The notes under the pieces: generated by a model
Database searches by the model: none
The model's input: only the letters and a program-made list of their open reading frames with translations
Told to the model about the DNA's origin: nothing
Translations under genes and position numbers: made by a program
NCBI GenBank assembly: GCA_034679345.1
Contig: JAXDAY010000024.1
Coordinates: 1 to 48,299 of the forward strand
Direction of reading: 5' to 3'
DNA: 48,299 nucleotides
Source: JAXDAY01 sp034679345
Lineage (GTDB): Bacteria; Eisenbacteria; RBG-16-71-46; CAIMUX01; VGJL01
Part shown: in pieces, positions 32,835-41,899 of the stretch
Numbering within the stretch: position 1 is the stretch's first letter
Layout of the letters: every line of letters starts with the position of its first letter

Positions 32835-34799
32835 CTAGAGCAGGAAGACCCGCACGAGCACGTCGGTGATCCCGACCAGGGCCGCGCCGGCGATCATGCC
32901 CGCGCAGATCGGCTCTTGCGTGTCGATCCAGAGAGCGAACCCGCGGGACTCCGGCCGCGATTCGTAACGCCGGCGCATGAGCCAGAAGAAGCCCGCCCCC
33001 GCGAACATCGCGATCGTCGAGTCCGGGGGGATGACGACGCCCAGGCCGATCGCGAGAGGTGAAAGCGGAAAGCCGCCCTTTCGCAGGATGCGCACCAGCT
33101 CGAGGCCCAGCCCGACGGCGGCAGCGATCAGCATCGCCGTGATCGCCGATTGCGGGATCGGCGAGCGCCCCTCGGAGAAGACGGCGGCCACCAGGTCGGA
33201 TACCCCCTTCCACTGGAGCGCCGAGGGAAACCCGAACTGGTTGGTGATCATCGCGTCCTGGATGTTTCCTCCAGGCCGATAATCGGAAAGGAAGAGCAGG
33301 TAGAACAGGGGAGTGCTTGCGATCGCTCCCGCGAGGATCCCGATGCAGTGGCCGATCGCCTGCTGCCTCGGCTTCGCGCCGAGCATGTAGCCGGGCTTGA
33401 TGTCCATCAGCAGATTCGAAGCGTTCGAGGCGACCTCGGTGCACATGAGGGCCGTCATCAGATTGGTCGGCGGGTGGCGCGGGTGAAGAGTCCCGAAGAG
33501 GAACTGGGGGATCTTCGAGAGCGAACCCGTGGGCGTGATCCCAGTCAGGGCGGTCGAGTTGGCCGCGATCAGGGTGAGGACGATGATGAGCGGGATCGCG
33601 AGGATGCCGAGGTCGATTCGCACGCCGAACCAGACGTGGGTCATCCAGACGCCGATCGCGCCGATGATCGGCACCCCGATGAATGATATCCACAGCGGAA
33701 GCTCGATGTGGGCGAGGACGTCCTCGCCGTCCGTCTTCTTCCTCTTGCGGAAGAATCCGGTGAAGGCGCTGGCGATCATCTTCGGCTTGGCGAAGAGGGA
33801 GGCCAGAGCGGCAACGACCATGATGGAGATCCCCCACCAGAGCGCCCAGGTGTTCAGGACGTGGATCCGGCTGAAGGTCCCGTCCGGACGCGGGAGGATC
33901 TCACCCGCGGAGATCATCCAGGGAACGACGACGCAGAAGTTCAGGACCATCCCGACGAGCATGCTGACCGCGGCGCGGATCCCCATGAGCCCGCCCGCCC
34001 CGAACATGGCGAGATCGAGTGTGGCGGTCAAGCCGAGCTGGCGGATGTCCGTATCGGCCAGCCTGGGGATCGGGAGCTTTCCCGAATCCGCGAGGCGGTA
34101 GTACCAGGCGTCGATGTTCTCGGGGAGGTGCCAGAAACCCTTCAATCGCAGGACCCGCGTCTGGAGGAAGTTCATGATGTTCTCGCCTGAGATGAACTTG
34201 AGTCCTCCGGCGATGATTGCGGCATAGCCGAGGGCCTTTGCCTTGAAGAGGCCCACGGACGCCTTGGATGTATAGAGGGTGTCGAGCACGACGCCGCAGG
34301 CCCGCCCCTCCGGGAATGGTTGTTGCTCGTCGTTGATGAAGCGCCTCTTCATCGGGAACGCGACGAGAACGCCCAGCAGGGAGAGAACCACGTTGAAGAG
34401 GAGCATCTGCCACCAGGTCATCGGGGCGTTCTGGACCATCATGTACGCGGCCATCCCTGAGATCAGGGGCCCGGTCATGTAGCCCGCGGCGGTGGCGATC
34501 GATTGCATGCAGTTGTTCTCGAGGATCGACATGTCTTTCGCCCCGAGGCGGGAGAGGACCTTGAACATGGCGAAGGCGAGGATGACGGAGGTGATGCCCA
34601 CGCCCAGGGTCCAGCCGGTCTTGGCGCCGACATAGAGGTTGGTCGCCGAGAGGATTCCCCCCAGCAAGAACCCGGTGATCGCGGCGCGGAAGGTGAGCTG
34701 CGGCATGTCGCCGCGCCAGACGTTCTCGTGCCACCAGCGGTCCTTCTGCTCTCGAGTCCAGGTCTTTGTCTGCTCGTCAGTCAGGTGCTGCAACGCCAT
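32835..34799 (-). CDS. OPT-family oligopeptide/metal-chelate transporter
   Basis: A 654-residue polytopic inner-membrane protein of the oligopeptide transporter family (OPT, TC 2.A.67). Family marks are the N-terminal PQLTFRAAITGFLLGGILSATNLYVGAKTGW, then NNCMQSIATAAGYMTGP, the loop NDEQQPFPEGRACGVVLD (the PFPEG motif), TGITPTGSLSKIPQFLFG and MDIKPGYMLGAKPRQQ. About 14-16 hydrophobic helices can be counted. Members move small peptides, glutathione conjugates or metal chelates with protons. ATG 34799 has GAGAGGT just upstream, with a promoter at 34859. It lies just upstream of the dsrC operon on the same strand. Import of cysteine-containing peptides would suit that neighbourhood, but nothing in the sequence fixes the substrate. 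Confidence 0.92.
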   Translation of the reverse strand: MALQHLTDEQTKTWTREQKDRWWHENVWRGDMPQLTFRAAITGFLLGGILSATNLYVGAKTGWTLGVGITSVILAFAMFKVLSRLGAKDMSILENNCMQSIATAAGYMTGPLISGMAAYMMVQNAPMTWWQMLLFNVVLSLLGVLVAFPMKRRFINDEQQPFPEGRACGVVLDTLYTSKASVGLFKAKALGYAAIIAGGLKFISGENIMNFLQTRVLRLKGFWHLPENIDAWYYRLADSGKLPIPRLADTDIRQLGLTATLDLAMFGAGGLMGIRAAVSMLVGMVLNFCVVVPWMISAGEILPRPDGTFSRIHVLNTWALWWGISIMVVAALASLFAKPKMIASAFTGFFRKRKKTDGEDVLAHIELPLWISFIGVPIIGAIGVWMTHVWFGVRIDLGILAIPLIIVLTLIAANSTALTGITPTGSLSKIPQFLFGTLHPRHPPTNLMTALMCTEVASNASNLLMDIKPGYMLGAKPRQQAIGHCIGILAGAIASTPLFYLLFLSDYRPGGNIQDAMITNQFGFPSALQWKGVSDLVAAVFSEGRSPIPQSAITAMLIAAAVGLGLELVRILRKGGFPLSPLAIGLGVVIPPDSTIAMFAGAGFFWLMRRRYESRPESRGFALWIDTQEPICAGMIAGAALVGITDVLVRVFLL

Positions 34800-34858
34800 G
34801 GACACCTCTCTCCCCGCCCTGCCCGCGTGGAAGGGGCTTTCGGCAAAGCGATGGGTGA

Positions 34859-34887
34859 AGGGTAGGCGGGACCGGAACCGAACGCAA
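34859..34887 (-). promoter_or_regulatory. Promoter for the OPT transporter
   Basis: Minus strand: TTGCGT (34887-34882), a 17-base spacer and TACCCT (34864-34859), about 60 bases upstream of ATG 34799. On the plus strand TAGAAT (34944-34949) is a likely -10 for the divergent hydrolase gene. Confidence 0.45.
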
Positions 34888-34992
34888 CGAAGCTCACAGC
34901 GGAGCTCACCGCGAATGAGCTGCCCGGGTAGAGGCGATCCTGGTAGAATCGGGTGTGCAGGAATCGACCGGCCGCGCTGATTGGAGGAACGA

Positions 34993-37227
34993 ATGCACTG
35001 TCTTGGCCCCCGGCAGCGACACGTCGCGCTCCTTGCCGCGATCCTGCTCACGATCCCTGCGGCGCTCCTCGCGCGAGGCGCCTCGAGCGGCCTCTCCCGC
35101 CTCTTCGAGCGTTTCCCGGATGAGGGGCTGGAGAGCGGGATCCTCTACGACCGGGTCCTTCCGATGTCGCGGATCGAGGCGTTCGACGGAGGAATCGCGG
35201 CGCCGGCGATCGGGCCGGCCGAGTGGCGGCAGATCGTCGACGAGATCCGGCGAGCGGAATCGCCCGATCCGCTTGGGTCAGAGGCGGAAGCGCTGCTCCG
35301 CAGGACGCGGGCGGCGGCTCCCCTGGGATCGATCCGCTTCGCTGTCCTGAACTGCCTCTATGATCGGATGCGCCTCGACGCCCTGGAGACGGGGGCCATG
35401 GTCCTGCGCGGCGATCACCTCCTGCCCGGCGTCGGGGACCCCACGATCACGCGGCGTGTGGCGGCCGCGACCGTGTGGCCCGCGGCCACCTACCGGGGAG
35501 AGACCCTCGAGTTTCTCTTCGCTCGGGATGACTATCTCACGAACGACGCCCGTCTCGTTCGGGGCCTCGATGTCGACTTCGACGATGGCCGGGGAGCGGT
35601 AGCGCTCACCCCGGGCGTTTCGCACACGGTTCGGTATGAAACGGCAGGCCTGAAGACGATCCGCCTGAGACTTCGATTCGACTCCGGCTCCGACCTATTC
35701 GCGCGCGCGGCCTTCGAGGTGCGCGGGCTGCGCACGCCGGCTCCGGATGACACGCTGCAGATCACCGCGTCGATTCCGTATCTGGGCGTGCCTGGAACGG
35801 GCCAGGGCTATGTCTATCTCGCCCCCGGCCACACGGCGATCGAGGATCCGATCCTCGTGATCGAGGGTTTCGACCTCGACAACTCGATGAACTGGGACGA
35901 GCTCTACGACCTTCTGAATCAAGAGCAGCTCATCGAGACGATCCGAGGCATGGGCCACGACGCGGTCGTTCTCAACTTCGCCGATGCGGTCACCTACATC
36001 CAGCGCAACGCGTTCGTCGTCGTCGAGCTAATCCAGCAGATCGGCCTCATGCTCCCGCCCGAGCGGACGATGGCGGTCATCGGCGCGAGCATGGGCGGGC
36101 TCGTCGGGCGTTACGCCCTCGCCTATATGGAGACGAACGGACTTCCCCACAGAACCCGCACGTTCATCTCCTTCGACTCCCCGCAGAACGGGGCGACGAT
36201 CCCGCTGGGGATCCAGTACTGGCTCTGGTTCTTCGAGGACGACTCGGAGGCGGCCGCGGCGTTGCTCGCGGCGCTCGATACCCCCGGAGCGCGGCAGATG
36301 CTCGCCTACCACCACACCGACCCTCCAGGCGGAACCGGCCAGGCTGATCCTCTGCGAGCGCAACTGCTAGCCGACTTCGCTGCGGTGGGGGACTACCCGG
36401 TCCAGTGCCGCAAGTCGGCGATCGCCAATGGAAGCGGCTTTCACTGGAGCCAGGGCTTCGCCGCCGGCGCGCAGATCGTCTCCTGGGAGTACACGAGCTT
36501 CCTCGTCGATGTGACCGGCAATGTCTGGGCGGTCCCGGACGGCGGGAGCCAGAGGATCTTCGAGGGCTTGATCGACATCATCTTTCTTCCCGAGGATCGA
36601 GTCGACGTGACGGTGGCGGGCACGCGCCCCTTCGACAACGCGCCCGGCGGATGGCGCGACAGCATGGCGGAGATGGACGCGGTCGAGGCCCCCTACGGCG
36701 ACATCGTGGCGCTCCATCCGAATCACTGCTTCATCCCGACCGTGAGCGCGCTCGCGCTGGACACGGAGGATCTCTTCTTCGACATCGCGAACGACCCCGA
36801 TATCCTCGCGCGGACCCCCTTCGATGCCGTCTACTTCCCGGGCACGGTGGCGAATCAGGAGCATGTCCTCGTCACGCCGGAGAGCGCGGGGTGGTTCCTG
36901 GCCGAGATCCAGCATGGGGCGAGCGACGTGAGGAGCGAGGCGCCCGGCCCTCGTCTGGCGGCGTCTGTGGAGGCCGTGGGGGAGAATCCCGGGGGAGGCT
37001 CCCTGCGGGTGCGCCTGTCGATTCCCCTGGCAGGTCCCGCCCGGCTCTCTCTCCACGACGCATCGGGCCGGCGCCTCGCCGTGCTGGTCGAGGACGATCT
37101 CCCGATCGGGATCCACGAGACGGCCCCGATCGAGCTCGGCGGGCTGGGGCCGCACCCGGCGGGCGTCTACTTCCTGTCTTTGCGGGGGAACGGGTACGCG
37201 GCATCCCGCAAGATCCAGGTTCTCTGA
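34993..37227 (+). CDS. Secreted alpha/beta-hydrolase (lipase/PGAP1-like) with FlgD-like tail
   Basis: A 744-residue exported protein. A signal peptide (VALLAAILLTIPAALLA) is followed by about 280 residues of mixed structure. An alpha/beta-hydrolase core comes next: PILVIEGFDLDNSMNWDELY (oxyanion-strand region), DAVVLNFADAVTYIQRNAF and the nucleophile elbow GASMGGLVGRYAL with Ser366. FISFDSPQNGATIPLG follows, as in lipases and PGAP1-like esterases. A late HPNHCFIPTVSAL may hold the catalytic His. The tail (about 665-744) has SLHDASGRRLAVLVEDD and HPAGVYFLSL. ATG 34993 has GGAGGAA close upstream; a TTG 4 codons earlier lies inside that site. The substrate (lipid ester or polysaccharide ester) is unknown. 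Confidence 0.85.
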   Translation: MHCLGPRQRHVALLAAILLTIPAALLARGASSGLSRLFERFPDEGLESGILYDRVLPMSRIEAFDGGIAAPAIGPAEWRQIVDEIRRAESPDPLGSEAEALLRRTRAAAPLGSIRFAVLNCLYDRMRLDALETGAMVLRGDHLLPGVGDPTITRRVAAATVWPAATYRGETLEFLFARDDYLTNDARLVRGLDVDFDDGRGAVALTPGVSHTVRYETAGLKTIRLRLRFDSGSDLFARAAFEVRGLRTPAPDDTLQITASIPYLGVPGTGQGYVYLAPGHTAIEDPILVIEGFDLDNSMNWDELYDLLNQEQLIETIRGMGHDAVVLNFADAVTYIQRNAFVVVELIQQIGLMLPPERTMAVIGASMGGLVGRYALAYMETNGLPHRTRTFISFDSPQNGATIPLGIQYWLWFFEDDSEAAAALLAALDTPGARQMLAYHHTDPPGGTGQADPLRAQLLADFAAVGDYPVQCRKSAIANGSGFHWSQGFAAGAQIVSWEYTSFLVDVTGNVWAVPDGGSQRIFEGLIDIIFLPEDRVDVTVAGTRPFDNAPGGWRDSMAEMDAVEAPYGDIVALHPNHCFIPTVSALALDTEDLFFDIANDPDILARTPFDAVYFPGTVANQEHVLVTPESAGWFLAEIQHGASDVRSEAPGPRLAASVEAVGENPGGGSLRVRLSIPLAGPARLSLHDASGRRLAVLVEDDLPIGIHETAPIELGGLGPHPAGVYFLSLRGNGYAASRKIQVL

Positions 37228-37353
37228 AGGAATCGTTCCGGGCACGGCGACCGCCGCCTCCTCGCCGGAGCCTGTCGGAGTTACCCTCGCCGCCGCGTAT
37301 GCTTGGAGTCGAGCGTCCATCATCCGGTCTGCGGCTGTAAGGAGGAGAGGATC

Positions 37354-38328
37354 ATGTCCAGGTTCGGGATGTTCGCCGTGCTGGCGGGAATGACTCTGGT
37401 TGCGGGCGGCTGTCCTGCTCTCGCGACAGGGCAAGCGGAGGATCCGTTCGCGCCCTTCGATCCCTTCCTTGGCAGGACCTGGCGCGGAGTCTTTGCAGGC
37501 TCGACGCCCGAGAAGCCGACCATCGACGTATCGCGATGGGAGCGGGCGCTGAACGGCCAGGCGATCCGGGTCCTGCACTCGGTGAATGACGGCGAGTACG
37601 GGGGCGAGACGCTGATCGTCCACGATCGCGAGAAGCAGAGCCTCGTCTACTACTACTTCACGACGGCAGGGTTCTTCACGCAGGGGACCGCCGCATTCGA
37701 GGACGGCAAGTTCGTCAGCTCCGAGAGAGTGACCGGGAACGCGAACGGGATCACCGAGGTGCGGTCCGTCGGTGAGATCCTTCCCGACGGCCGTCTCCTC
37801 TCCAAGGCCGAGTACTTGCGGGATGGCGAGGTGGCTGGCGGCCGCGAGGTCACCTACGCCGAGGATCCGACGGCCCAGGTGATTTTCCGGACTGGGCCCC
37901 AGCGCCTCCCAAGCGATCAGAAGCAGGAGAATGTCGAAATGGAAGAGAGAAAGAAGCCACAGCCGGGCGATATTGGCTGGCACGATCTCACGGTCCCGAA
38001 TGCGGATGAGATCCGCAAGTTCTACGCCGAGGTCGTCGGCTGGAAGTCCGAGCCGGTCTCCATGGGCGAGTACGACGACTTCAGCATGATCGGCGCGGCG
38101 GGGACGCCCGCGGCGGGGATCTGCCACGCGAGGGGGGCGAATGAGGGGATCCCACCCGCGTGGATGGTCTATATCACCGTCGACGACCTCGATCGAGCGC
38201 GCGAGCGGTGCCTCGCTCTCGGCGGGCAGGTCGTGCACGGCCCACGCAGCGTTGGCTCCATGGGGCGCTTCCTCGTCCTGCGCGATCCCGCGGGAGCGGT
38301 AGCGGGGCTCTGGGAAGAGGCGAAGTAG
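37354..38328 (+). CDS. Lipoprotein fusing a DUF1579-like domain to a VOC (glyoxalase) domain
   Basis: A 324-residue exported lipoprotein. The lipobox LVAGGC places the lipidated cysteine near residue 20. Residues about 35-175 look like a DUF1579-type beta-barrel (FLGRTWRGVFAGS, WERALNGQAIRVLHSVND, YYYFTTAGFFTQGTAAFEDG). A charged linker (SDQKQENVEMEERKKPQP) joins a VOC/glyoxalase-fold domain at about 208-322: GDIGWHDLTVPNADEIRKFY, WMVYITVDDLDRARERC and FLVLRDPAGAVAGLWE. VOC proteins are usually cytoplasmic, so export is odd. ATG 37354 has AAGGAGGAGAGG upstream. An internal ATG in the linker suggests a fusion of two once-separate genes. The radical SAM gene follows 12 bases later. Function unknown. 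Confidence 0.85.
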   Translation: MSRFGMFAVLAGMTLVAGGCPALATGQAEDPFAPFDPFLGRTWRGVFAGSTPEKPTIDVSRWERALNGQAIRVLHSVNDGEYGGETLIVHDREKQSLVYYYFTTAGFFTQGTAAFEDGKFVSSERVTGNANGITEVRSVGEILPDGRLLSKAEYLRDGEVAGGREVTYAEDPTAQVIFRTGPQRLPSDQKQENVEMEERKKPQPGDIGWHDLTVPNADEIRKFYAEVVGWKSEPVSMGEYDDFSMIGAAGTPAAGICHARGANEGIPPAWMVYITVDDLDRARERCLALGGQVVHGPRSVGSMGRFLVLRDPAGAVAGLWEEAK

Positions 38329-38340
38329 GCGGGGCCTGGG

Positions 38341-39318
38341 ATGCGCGCGCCCGTCCCGCCTCAGGCAAGCGCGGGAGGTGGCCGGACCTTCGTCCTGAAC
38401 GACTTCGCGCCCGCCTATCACGACCTGCTCCGCACGGGCGCTCTGCGCGAGCGCGCCGCGGCGGCGGTCGAGCGCCTCCGCTCTTGCACGGCTTGTCCGC
38501 GCTCGTGCCACGTGGATCGCATCTCCGGAGTCCCGGGCGTCTGCGGCATTGCCCGGTTTGCGATCGTCTCGGGCGCGTCCGCGCACTTTGGCGAGGAGTC
38601 CTGTCTCGTGGGAAGGCGCGGCTCGGGGACGATCTTCTACAGCGGCTGCAACCTCCGCTGCGTCTTTTGCCAGAACTGGGAGATCTCCCAGAGACGCGAT
38701 GGGCGAATCGCCGACGGGCGCGCGATCGCCGATCTCATGCTCGGGCTGCAGGAAGCGGGCTGCCACAACATCAATCTGGTCACGCCGGAGCATGTCGTTC
38801 CTCAGGTGATCGAGGCCGTCGCGCTCGCCGTGGAGGACGGACTCCGGCTGCCGATCGTCTACAACACGAGCGCATACGACGCCATCGAATCGTTGCGCGC
38901 GCTCGACGGGATCGTCGACATCTACATGCCCGACTTCAAGTACTGGTCCAGCGAAGCGGCGGGGCGCCTCTCCCAGGCGGCCGACTATCCGCAGCGCGCG
39001 AGGGATGCGATCCGTGAGATGCACCGCCAGGTGGGCGACCTGCGCTTCGACGCGCGCGGCATCGCGCAGAGGGGGCTGCTGGTGCGCCACCTCGTGATGC
39101 CGGGCCTCCTCGAGGAGTCGGAGGCGATCTTCCGGTGGCTCGCCGATGCGATCTCTCCCGACACATTCGTGAACATCATGGAGCAGTACCGCCCTGAGTA
39201 CCGGGTTCTCCAGCATCCGGAACGGTTCGCGGCGATCGGGCGCCGGCCCACCCCGGCCGAGCTCGAGCTCGCGCGGAGCCTCGCGCGGCGCGCGGGGCTC
39301 TGGCGCATTGACGAGTGA
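38341..39318 (+). CDS. Radical SAM protein, PflX/COG1313 type
   Basis: A 325-residue cytoplasmic radical SAM enzyme. An N-terminal cysteine cluster (CTACPRSCHVDR and GVCG; C49, C52, C56, C68) precedes the SAM cluster C103-x3-C107-x2-C110 in FYSGCNLRCVFCQNWEIS. NINLVTPEHVVPQV, VYNTSAYDAIESL, DIYMPDFKYWS and VNIMEQYRPEYRV are all typical of the PflX group related to pyruvate-formate-lyase activases. A glycyl-radical enzyme or other target is not encoded in the window. The start ATG 38341, 12 bases after the lipoprotein stop, has only a G-rich stretch upstream, so translation may be coupled. The family's true substrate is poorly known, and I do not assign one. Confidence 0.9.
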   Translation: MRAPVPPQASAGGGRTFVLNDFAPAYHDLLRTGALRERAAAAVERLRSCTACPRSCHVDRISGVPGVCGIARFAIVSGASAHFGEESCLVGRRGSGTIFYSGCNLRCVFCQNWEISQRRDGRIADGRAIADLMLGLQEAGCHNINLVTPEHVVPQVIEAVALAVEDGLRLPIVYNTSAYDAIESLRALDGIVDIYMPDFKYWSSEAAGRLSQAADYPQRARDAIREMHRQVGDLRFDARGIAQRGLLVRHLVMPGLLEESEAIFRWLADAISPDTFVNIMEQYRPEYRVLQHPERFAAIGRRPTPAELELARSLARRAGLWRIDE

Positions 39319-39373
39319 CGGTCGCTGGAGTGTGGTATCCTCTCCGGTTCCGCTCAAGGAAAAAGGAGGAGAG

Positions 39374-40153
39374 ATGATTCGCTGGATTCTCACCCTGATG
39401 ATGGTGCTCGCTCTCACCCAGGGCGCCGAGGCGAAGATCGTGACGAAGACGGTCGATTACACGCACGGCGAGACGATCCTGGAGGGATATCTGGCCTTTG
39501 ACGACGCGCAGTCCGGGAAGCGGCCCGGCGTCGTGGTCGTCCACGAGTGGAACGGGCTCGGCCGCTACGTCCAGGGGCGGGCGGAGCAGCTCGCGAAAGA
39601 GGGGTATGTCGCGTTCTGCGCCGACATCTACGGGAAGGGGGTTCGCCCCGCGACAACCGAAGAGTCCGCGAAGCAGGCCGGAATCTACCGGGGCGATCGT
39701 GCCTTGATGCGGGCGCGGGCGCAGGCCGCGCTCGATCGCCTGAAGACGGAGAGCCTCGTCGACCCCGCGAAGATCGCCGCGATCGGCTATTGCTTCGGGG
39801 GCGGGGCGGCTCTCGAGCTGGCCAGAAGCGGTGCAGACCTCGCGGGGGTCGTGAGCTTCCACGGAAACCTCGACACGCCACATCCGGAAGACGCCAAGCA
39901 GATCCGCGGCAAGGTCCTCATCTGCCATGGCGCGGACGATCCCTATGTCTCCGCCGAACAGGTCGCCGCCTTCCAGAAAGAGATGCGGGAGGCGGGTGTG
40001 GACTGGCAGATGAACTCCTACGGCGGAGCCGTTCACTCGTTCACGAATCCGGATGCGGGAAGTGACCCGAGCAGCGGAGCCGCATATGACGCTGCCGCCG
40101 CCGCGAGGTCATGGACGGCGATGCAGGCCTTCTTCGAGGAGATCTTCAAGTAG
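39374..40153 (+). CDS. Secreted dienelactone hydrolase-family protein
   Basis: A 259-residue alpha/beta-hydrolase with a signal peptide (WILTLMMVLALTQGAEA). The dienelactone hydrolase triad is visible: Cys140 in IGYCFGGGAAL, Asp188 or Asp189 in CHGADDPYVS, and His221 in GGAVHSFTNPDAG. GVVVVHEWNGLGRY near residue 50 and FCADIYGKGVRP are family segments. Export suggests action on esters or lactones outside the cytoplasm and not chlorocatechol breakdown. AAAAGGAGGAGAG directly precedes ATG 39374. A TATCCT -10-like hexamer lies at 39336-39341, just past the radical SAM stop. It converges with a propeller gene after 37 bases. Confidence 0.9.
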   Translation: MIRWILTLMMVLALTQGAEAKIVTKTVDYTHGETILEGYLAFDDAQSGKRPGVVVVHEWNGLGRYVQGRAEQLAKEGYVAFCADIYGKGVRPATTEESAKQAGIYRGDRALMRARAQAALDRLKTESLVDPAKIAAIGYCFGGGAALELARSGADLAGVVSFHGNLDTPHPEDAKQIRGKVLICHGADDPYVSAEQVAAFQKEMREAGVDWQMNSYGGAVHSFTNPDAGSDPSSGAAYDAAAAARSWTAMQAFFEEIFK

Positions 40154-40190
40154 CGGAGATCGCGGGCGGCCTGCCGCGACGCGGAGCCCT

Positions 40191-41816
40191 CTACGGCAGC
40201 AGGTGGATCTTCGCGGAGATGACCGACCCGCCGGCGGCGAGATGAGCGAGGTAGATCCCCGAAGGCAGCCGCGCGCCGTGCGCGTCCGTCCCGTCCCAGC
40301 GGATCGTGTGGCGCCCTGCGGTGTGGAGTCCATCCGCCACCGTCCGGACCCGGCGTCCCTCCGGAGAAACGATCTCGAGACGGGCGGCTCCATCTTTCGG
40401 GAGCGTGTAGCCGATCATCGTTCCCCGGGAAGCCGGGTTCGGTGACAGATCGAGGCGGAGAACCGGCAGCGAAACCTGCGCAAGGTCCCCGACTTCCGCG
40501 GAAGAAGCCTGGTGGTACTTGATCGTAACGACATTCAGGCCCTCGAGGAGTTTGGTGGAGCTGCCGGTCAGGATGACATCGCCGGTGGGTTCGACCGCGA
40601 CATCTCCGACGGAGTCCTGTCTTTCATCCTCCGAGTCCCAACTCACGGCCCACTCCAGGTTGCCTGCCGATGAGTACTTGACGGCGAGATAGTCCCAGTT
40701 CTGCGGATTCGGCGCGGCGTGTCCGACCGCGTAGACGGATCCCGCGGCATCGACTGTGATGGCGGAGGCGAAGCTCTCGGCTATCCCTTCGCCATCGAAC
40801 TCCCGTACCCACATCCGCGTTCCGCCGCCGGTGTACCGGAAGACCTGCAGATGGTACTCGGCTCCGTTCGGAGTCCCGTCGCATAGGGCGGCGATGTCAC
40901 CGGACGAGTGGATCGCCATGTCGCGGAATGTGAGGCTGAAGCACGGATCGCTCGGCGCCTTGTCCGACCAGAGGACGGCGCCCGTCGCGGCAGAACACTT
41001 CCAGATCTTGAACTGGAAGACCCCGCAGAAGGATTCCGGAGTCCCGGCAACGACAAGGTCATGATCCGGCGCGATCGCCACTCGGCTCGGCGGAAAGACG
41101 GAACCGAACTCGCCGGACTCGAACTGATCCCACAGGAAATCCCCGTCTCGGCTGAACTTGACCGTCGCGTATGCCACGAACATGTCCGCGACTCCCGTCA
41201 GGTAGACCTCGCCGGTCTCATCCGCGGCGATGTCCGTCGCGATGTCGTAGTCGCCCGCGGGGCCGTCGTAGTTCCTGGACCAGAGAAGGGTCCCGTCCGG
41301 GGCGTACTTGAGCGCGAGGTAGTCGCCGTCATCCGTTGCGCTCACGAGGAGGTTCCCGTCTCCGTCGGACGCGAGCCTCGGGCCGTTCTCGGAGTCGAAG
41401 CCGACCAGCGGCCGTCGGCGATCCCACATCAGGTTCCCGAGATGATCGTACTTCACCGTCGCGACCTCGGCGCCGTTCGATCCGAGCACGTATCCCACAA
41501 TGGCGACCTCTCCGGGGCTCGGGATGTCGAGGTCGGTGAGGTCGGCGATGGAACCTCCTTCGTACCGGCGTTCCCACTCGAGATTCCCATCGGCATCGTA
41601 TTGAAGTAGAAGAAGCTCGTGGGAAGTTTCGACGTCACCGGCAACGTAGATCCGGTCCGGGCCATCGATGGCGACGAAGTTGCCGAAGTCGATGGAGTCT
41701 TCAACGGGGCTGTCGTACGACTCGATCCAGAGCTGCGTCGGAGGCTCCTCAGCACGCGCCCGCGGGATGAAAACGGCGAGGGTCATCGCGATTGCCAAGA
41801 GGCTTGAGATCTTCAT
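40191..41816 (-). CDS. Secreted SBBP-like beta-propeller protein with FlgD-like tail (paralog A)
   Basis: A 541-residue exported protein. A signal peptide (LLAIAMTLAVFIPRARA) is followed by about seven blades with repeating strands such as LLLQYDADGNLEWERRYEGG, TVKYDHLGNLMWDRR, ALKYAPDGTLLWSRNYDGP and ITVDAAGSVYAVGHA, the pattern of SBBP/Delta-60 type propellers. The tail has SPNPASRGTMIGYTLPKDG, EIVSPEGRRVRTV and WDGTDAHGARLPSGIY. No catalytic site is recognisable. ATG 41816 has GGAG 10 bases upstream. It lies 83 bases downstream of its paralog on the same strand. The coding sequence of its last roughly 88 residues is about 95% identical to that of the paralog, far more than the rest. Confidence 0.87.
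   Translation of the reverse strand: MKISSLLAIAMTLAVFIPRARAEEPPTQLWIESYDSPVEDSIDFGNFVAIDGPDRIYVAGDVETSHELLLLQYDADGNLEWERRYEGGSIADLTDLDIPSPGEVAIVGYVLGSNGAEVATVKYDHLGNLMWDRRRPLVGFDSENGPRLASDGDGNLLVSATDDGDYLALKYAPDGTLLWSRNYDGPAGDYDIATDIAADETGEVYLTGVADMFVAYATVKFSRDGDFLWDQFESGEFGSVFPPSRVAIAPDHDLVVAGTPESFCGVFQFKIWKCSAATGAVLWSDKAPSDPCFSLTFRDMAIHSSGDIAALCDGTPNGAEYHLQVFRYTGGGTRMWVREFDGEGIAESFASAITVDAAGSVYAVGHAAPNPQNWDYLAVKYSSAGNLEWAVSWDSEDERQDSVGDVAVEPTGDVILTGSSTKLLEGLNVVTIKYHQASSAEVGDLAQVSLPVLRLDLSPNPASRGTMIGYTLPKDGAARLEIVSPEGRRVRTVADGLHTAGRHTIRWDGTDAHGARLPSGIYLAHLAAGGSVISAKIHLLP
40198..40460 (-). repeat. Direct repeat copy 1: 3' ends of the tandem propeller genes
   Basis: About 263 bases encoding the C-terminal tail match 41907-42169 with roughly a dozen differences by eye, mostly silent. 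The match ends near the linker (SPNP and just before), so the repeat corresponds to the sorting domain. Confidence 0.85.
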
Positions 41817-41899
41817 GCGTAGATATCTCCAGGCGGCCTGGGTCGGAGTGGAAGACCGGGCCGGAGGCACGGTCGCCTCGGGTCGCAACGTGGCTCTCT

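Noticed and set aside
36367..39417. A very long open frame (over 1000 codons) on the minus strand
   Set aside because: It lies opposite four well-supported plus-strand genes (secreted hydrolase, lipoprotein, radical SAM, and the start of the hydrolase at 39374). Its protein has no recognisable motif and is a by-product of high G+C codon use.
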